Shown here: one piece after another, positions 61,186 through 64,000 of the stretch | Position numbering within the stretch: the stretch's first letter is position 1 | Layout: each line of letters starts with the position of its first letter | Origin: a bacterium | Lineage (GTDB): Bacteria > UBA10199 > DSSB01 | Direction: 5' to 3' | Assembly: GCA_035281585.1 (NCBI GenBank) | Contig: DATEDP010000098.1 | Span: forward strand, 30,251 to 94,250 | DNA: 64,000 nt | Translations under genes and position numbers: made by a program | The notes under the pieces: generated by a model | Told to the model about the DNA's origin: nothing | Seen by the model: only the letters and a program-made list of their open reading frames with translations | Database searches by the model: none

Positions 61186-62610
61186 ATGGTTTTACCATTG
61201 GCTCTGTTCTTGGTTCCGGCGGCTTTGCTGCTGCTGAGCTGCGACGGCGAACCCAAAGATTCCAAGAAAAACGAAGAAAAGAAGCCGTCACCTCCCCGGG
61301 AGAAGCCCTGCGCCGGTCAGGTTCATGAGCTCGGCTTCGGTTCGGAGCGGGCGCAGCTTTGCCACGGCGACTCGCAAAAAGACGGCATCTTCCAAACGGC
61401 GACCGATCGGTTAAGCTTGCGCCGGGGAGCCGGGGGCTTCGCGACCGCCGATTCGACTGCCCTCTCGAATTTCGCCCAAAAATATGGGACGCCGCCCTTC
61501 GAAGGCCTTCATTTGGGCCGCTGGAACCAGGTGAGGACCTGGGTTTTCGCGGGCGGCGATTGGAGCCCAACGGCCGAACTTATGACCGGCGGCTTGGCCC
61601 GGCAATTACAATCCGAAGGCATCGCCCCAGCTCAATTTTTGACCCTGGCCGAACAAGCTCAAGGCTCGGGAACTTCCTCCCGCGTCGCCGCCTTGGCGAT
61701 CGGCGGGGCTTTGCTAGCGCTGCAAAAGGAAGACAGCGACTTCACCCGAAAGCATCGGCGAGTCCTGGCCGGTATGATCGAGGGAATTCGGCATGGAAGC
61801 TTGCGGATTCAAGCCGAGCCCGCCGGCCAAAAAGCGCCTCACGGTCTCATGATCTATCGCTCGGATCTCGACGCAGTCTTGGCCGGCTCGCTCGAGCCTT
61901 ACCGCGACACTTTCAGCCCGCTTTGGTTTCGCTCGGGTCTACTCCATGAGCTTTACCACTATCATCAGGACGCCCAAGCCGGGTCCAAGGATCATTTAAC
62001 AGGGGAGAGGGAAGCCTATCTCTTTCAAGCCGAGTATCTCGCTTCGCGGCCGAAGGCAGAGCTGGAGCAAACCCTCGTCACTCTGCGGAAGATCTACACT
62101 CAACATCCCATTTTCGGTGCTCTGCGGGCGGTGCAGGCTTCGTCGTTGGCAAGCGCCGAAGCGAAGGCCGGCATTGCCGAGGCCGACCAAGCCATCCAGG
62201 ACATTCACATTGATCTGATGTTTCATCTGCAGGTGAACAGCCGCAATGCCTTCGTCCGCCCCAGCGGCGTCAGCAGCCCCGAGGAGGCCCTGGTTCAACT
62301 GGTGAATCAGCGACAGCTCAGGCTGAAAGAAATCAAAAAAATTGCCGGGAAGCCGTCTTTCGAGCGGGCGGTGAAGGAGCGGAATGAATTGATCGATCAC
62401 CTCGATGCTTATCTCAAACTGTCGGTTTCGGCCATCGGGTACCGCTATGCGATAGAAGCTTCCCGGCTGCCCGATCCGCGATTGGCCGACCGCAAGGAGC
62501 TCGAGCGCCTGGTCACCGAAGGCAAAACCCAAGTCAAGACCGAGCTGCGGGGTTATCCGGTTTTCCGGGCCTTGGAAATGCGTTTGGATGGGGTCGGGCG
62601 GCGGCCTTAG
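61186..62610 (+). CDS. Lipoprotein with a zinc-metallopeptidase-like motif
   Basis: A 474-residue predicted lipoprotein: hydrophobic signal (VLPLALFLVPAALLLLSC) with lipobox ending at C19, then a Lys/Pro-rich linker (20-45). HELYH (H254, E255, H258) in LLHELYHYHQD, followed by GEREAYLFQAEYLA (E276), matches a gluzincin-type zinc site. The motif spacing and flanks resemble those in paralog 4. No family name was recognised. GAGGAA precedes the ATG. It would act at the envelope, tethered to a membrane. Activity is inferred. Confidence 0.85.
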   Translation: MVLPLALFLVPAALLLLSCDGEPKDSKKNEEKKPSPPREKPCAGQVHELGFGSERAQLCHGDSQKDGIFQTATDRLSLRRGAGGFATADSTALSNFAQKYGTPPFEGLHLGRWNQVRTWVFAGGDWSPTAELMTGGLARQLQSEGIAPAQFLTLAEQAQGSGTSSRVAALAIGGALLALQKEDSDFTRKHRRVLAGMIEGIRHGSLRIQAEPAGQKAPHGLMIYRSDLDAVLAGSLEPYRDTFSPLWFRSGLLHELYHYHQDAQAGSKDHLTGEREAYLFQAEYLASRPKAELEQTLVTLRKIYTQHPIFGALRAVQASSLASAEAKAGIAEADQAIQDIHIDLMFHLQVNSRNAFVRPSGVSSPEEALVQLVNQRQLRLKEIKKIAGKPSFERAVKERNELIDHLDAYLKLSVSAIGYRYAIEASRLPDPRLADRKELERLVTEGKTQVKTELRGYPVFRALEMRLDGVGRRP

Positions 62611-62612
62611 GC

Positions 62613-64000
62613 TCAGTACATCGGCGGCAAGCCCTCGCAGCCGCCGGCCTCGTTCAGCTTCTGCTCCAAGCGCTGCCAAAATCCGGTGCTTTCCAACTCC
62701 TCCACCGTGTAGGTGCCGGCGAAGAATTGTTCATAAGTCTCGGTCTCGCCGTGGGGCTTTCCGGCGTCCTGTTTCCAGCAATAATACTGCATCGTATGGA
62801 GAGGGATTTTGGCGATCCGCAGCTGGGTCGGCCGCAAGCTGACCCGCTTGTTGTGGGCGCTGAAGAATTGGCTTCGCTGCTCGCCACTGAGGTTGGGCGG
62901 CGGCTCCGGAAACCAGCGCCGATAAGTCGTCTCGTCGATCAAGGCCTCCGGCATCGCGGCTTCGGGCAGCTTGGTCATGCCGTAAGGGTTGTCATTGTGA
63001 TCGATATAGGCGTTGAGCAAGCCGGAACCCGGCGTGAAGCTCGTCGTGAATAAGGGAGACGGGACGTTGCGGGACTCTCCGTTGGAGCCGAGGCCGGGAA
63101 TTTTGCTCGCGACCGCCAGGCCGGCCAAGCTCGACGAAAGGGTCGAGAGCCCGTCGTCGATGGCCGGCTCGGCGGGAAGCAGGGGTTCGAGGGCGTCCAG
63201 CATGGCTTGGAAGGGCGTCCGTTCGACCGCGAAGCGGGTCTGGCCGTGGGTGAATGCGACGGGCTCGGCGACGATATTGAGCTGCCGCATCATGCGATGG
63301 TTCAAGGCACCGGTGGTGCCGCAGCCGCCGGTGTAGTGCTTGACCGCAGGGTTGAAGGTCGGCTCTTGAGTGCTGCCGCTGCCTGGGACCGGCACTAAGG
63401 CGCAGGCCATCGCGGTGCCATGAAGGATGAAAGCCGCCGGCTGGGCTCCTTTCGTGCCCCAATAGACCTCATGAAATTCCTTTCCGCATTCGCCGGTCAG
63501 GCTTTGGGGGCTGCCCAAAGTGTGCTGGAGCTTGTTTCGCTCCCACTCCAACCATTGGCCCAAGGTTTCCCAGCGGTTGTTGCGGAGCACCCCTTGGCGC
63601 AGCAAGAACTTCATCGCGACCAAGGGCGGGGCGGGAGTGGAGCCGGCCGCGTCGTAGCCTTCGTCCTCCACCGTTCCGGGGGCGCCCCAAGGCGCGCTGC
63701 CGGCGGGGAAGTAACGGAACATTTGGCGCCCATCGAGCAGAACCGCCAGGTCGGAGGCTCGGTAATCGCTGAAGCTCCAGGGGAGAAAAGATCCGAGCTC
63801 GAGGGCCAGCTGCATCGCCAAAGTTTTGAGATAAAGGTCGAAGGTCGCCCCCGGCTCGTAGAGCACGTGAGTGTAATTGTCCTTCATCAAAGTGGCGGCG
63901 AAGGGCAGGGGCTGGGGGAGGGTGCCGGTGTCGGGGTCGAGGTTGGAGGCGAGCAGCTCATCGAGGCGAGCCGGCTTCTGGCTGAAGCCGCTATTTTGAT
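62613..64000 (-). CDS. Unrecognised protein, C-terminal part (5' end outside window)
   Basis: The frame is open to the right edge of the window, so at least 462 residues are present and the start is missing; an internal TTG at 63890 is not supported as a start. I recognise no family. Visible features: GGCGTTGALNHRMMRQLNIV, many Pro/Gly/Trp/Tyr-rich segments such as EPPPNLSGEQRSQFFSAHNK, and six Cys. Composition suggests an exported or surface protein, but the signal region is not visible. Its stop is 2 bp from that of the convergent lipoprotein gene. Confidence 0.8.
   Translation of the reverse strand, partial: QNSGFSQKPARLDELLASNLDPDTGTLPQPLPFAATLMKDNYTHVLYEPGATFDLYLKTLAMQLALELGSFLPWSFSDYRASDLAVLLDGRQMFRYFPAGSAPWGAPGTVEDEGYDAAGSTPAPPLVAMKFLLRQGVLRNNRWETLGQWLEWERNKLQHTLGSPQSLTGECGKEFHEVYWGTKGAQPAAFILHGTAMACALVPVPGSGSTQEPTFNPAVKHYTGGCGTTGALNHRMMRQLNIVAEPVAFTHGQTRFAVERTPFQAMLDALEPLLPAEPAIDDGLSTLSSSLAGLAVASKIPGLGSNGESRNVPSPLFTTSFTPGSGLLNAYIDHNDNPYGMTKLPEAAMPEALIDETTYRRWFPEPPPNLSGEQRSQFFSAHNKRVSLRPTQLRIAKIPLHTMQYYCWKQDAGKPHGETETYEQFFAGTYTVEELESTGFWQRLEQKLNEAGGCEGLPPMY

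Overview
This 64 kb window is GC-rich and densely coded. It comes from a diderm, Gram-negative-type bacterium: it carries a phosphate-selective-type outer-membrane porin, a lipoprotein with a lipobox, ECF sigma/anti-sigma regulation and a clear sigma-54 promoter. The housekeeping genes look deltaproteobacterium-like in style, but the lineage cannot be fixed from sequence reading alone. No rRNA, tRNA, CRISPR array, phage or transposase gene was seen.

Layout: (1) 1-494, end of argG. (2) 568-9146, three tandem paralogs sharing a ~280-residue N-terminal module (called here the DPEL module) joined to unrelated C-terminal regions: an array of helix-turn-helix-like units, a helical region, and a complete-looking PLP dehydratase. 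(3) 9226-20251, metabolism: aminotransferase-serA-purA, a convergent LuxR regulator, an M3 oligopeptidase overlapping acs, and a DUF255 thioredoxin-fold protein. (4) 20325-42767, the most unusual part: a sigma-54 promoter with two dyads, an 83-residue protein, a 4846-residue protein with TPR-like repeats, two new repeat types, two hydrophobic hairpins, PP2C phosphatase and FHA domains, then three more DPEL paralogs (zinc-peptidase-like C-terminus, a shortened sister, and a Cys-His transglutaminase-like plus TPR C-terminus). (5) 42778-47764, small genes: prmA, osmC-like, apaG, DUF962, a membrane protein, Nudix, DUF218, yjbQ, thpR. (6) 48091-51193, porin and alkaline phosphatase. (7) 51512-58176, a complete trpEGDCFBA operon. 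(8) 58734-64000, ECF sigma factor and membrane anti-sigma, a deaminase, a GGQ release-factor-like protein, a metallopeptidase-like lipoprotein and an unrecognised partial gene.

The candidate undescribed system is the six-member DPEL family together with the giant FHA/PP2C protein between its members. The constant N-module with exchangeable C-terminal domains resembles polymorphic effector or toxin families in architecture, but no secretion signal or immunity gene was recognised, so the function is open.

A second theme is dispersed palindromic repeats. Elements of at least three families sit at gene ends and supply the stop codons of argG, prmA, the osmC-like gene, the DUF962 gene, the Nudix gene and trpD. 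Two elements are inserted in frame inside a DPEL paralog, two lie at gene junctions of the trp operon, and one cluster forms a ~360 bp foldback structure upstream of the ECF sigma gene.
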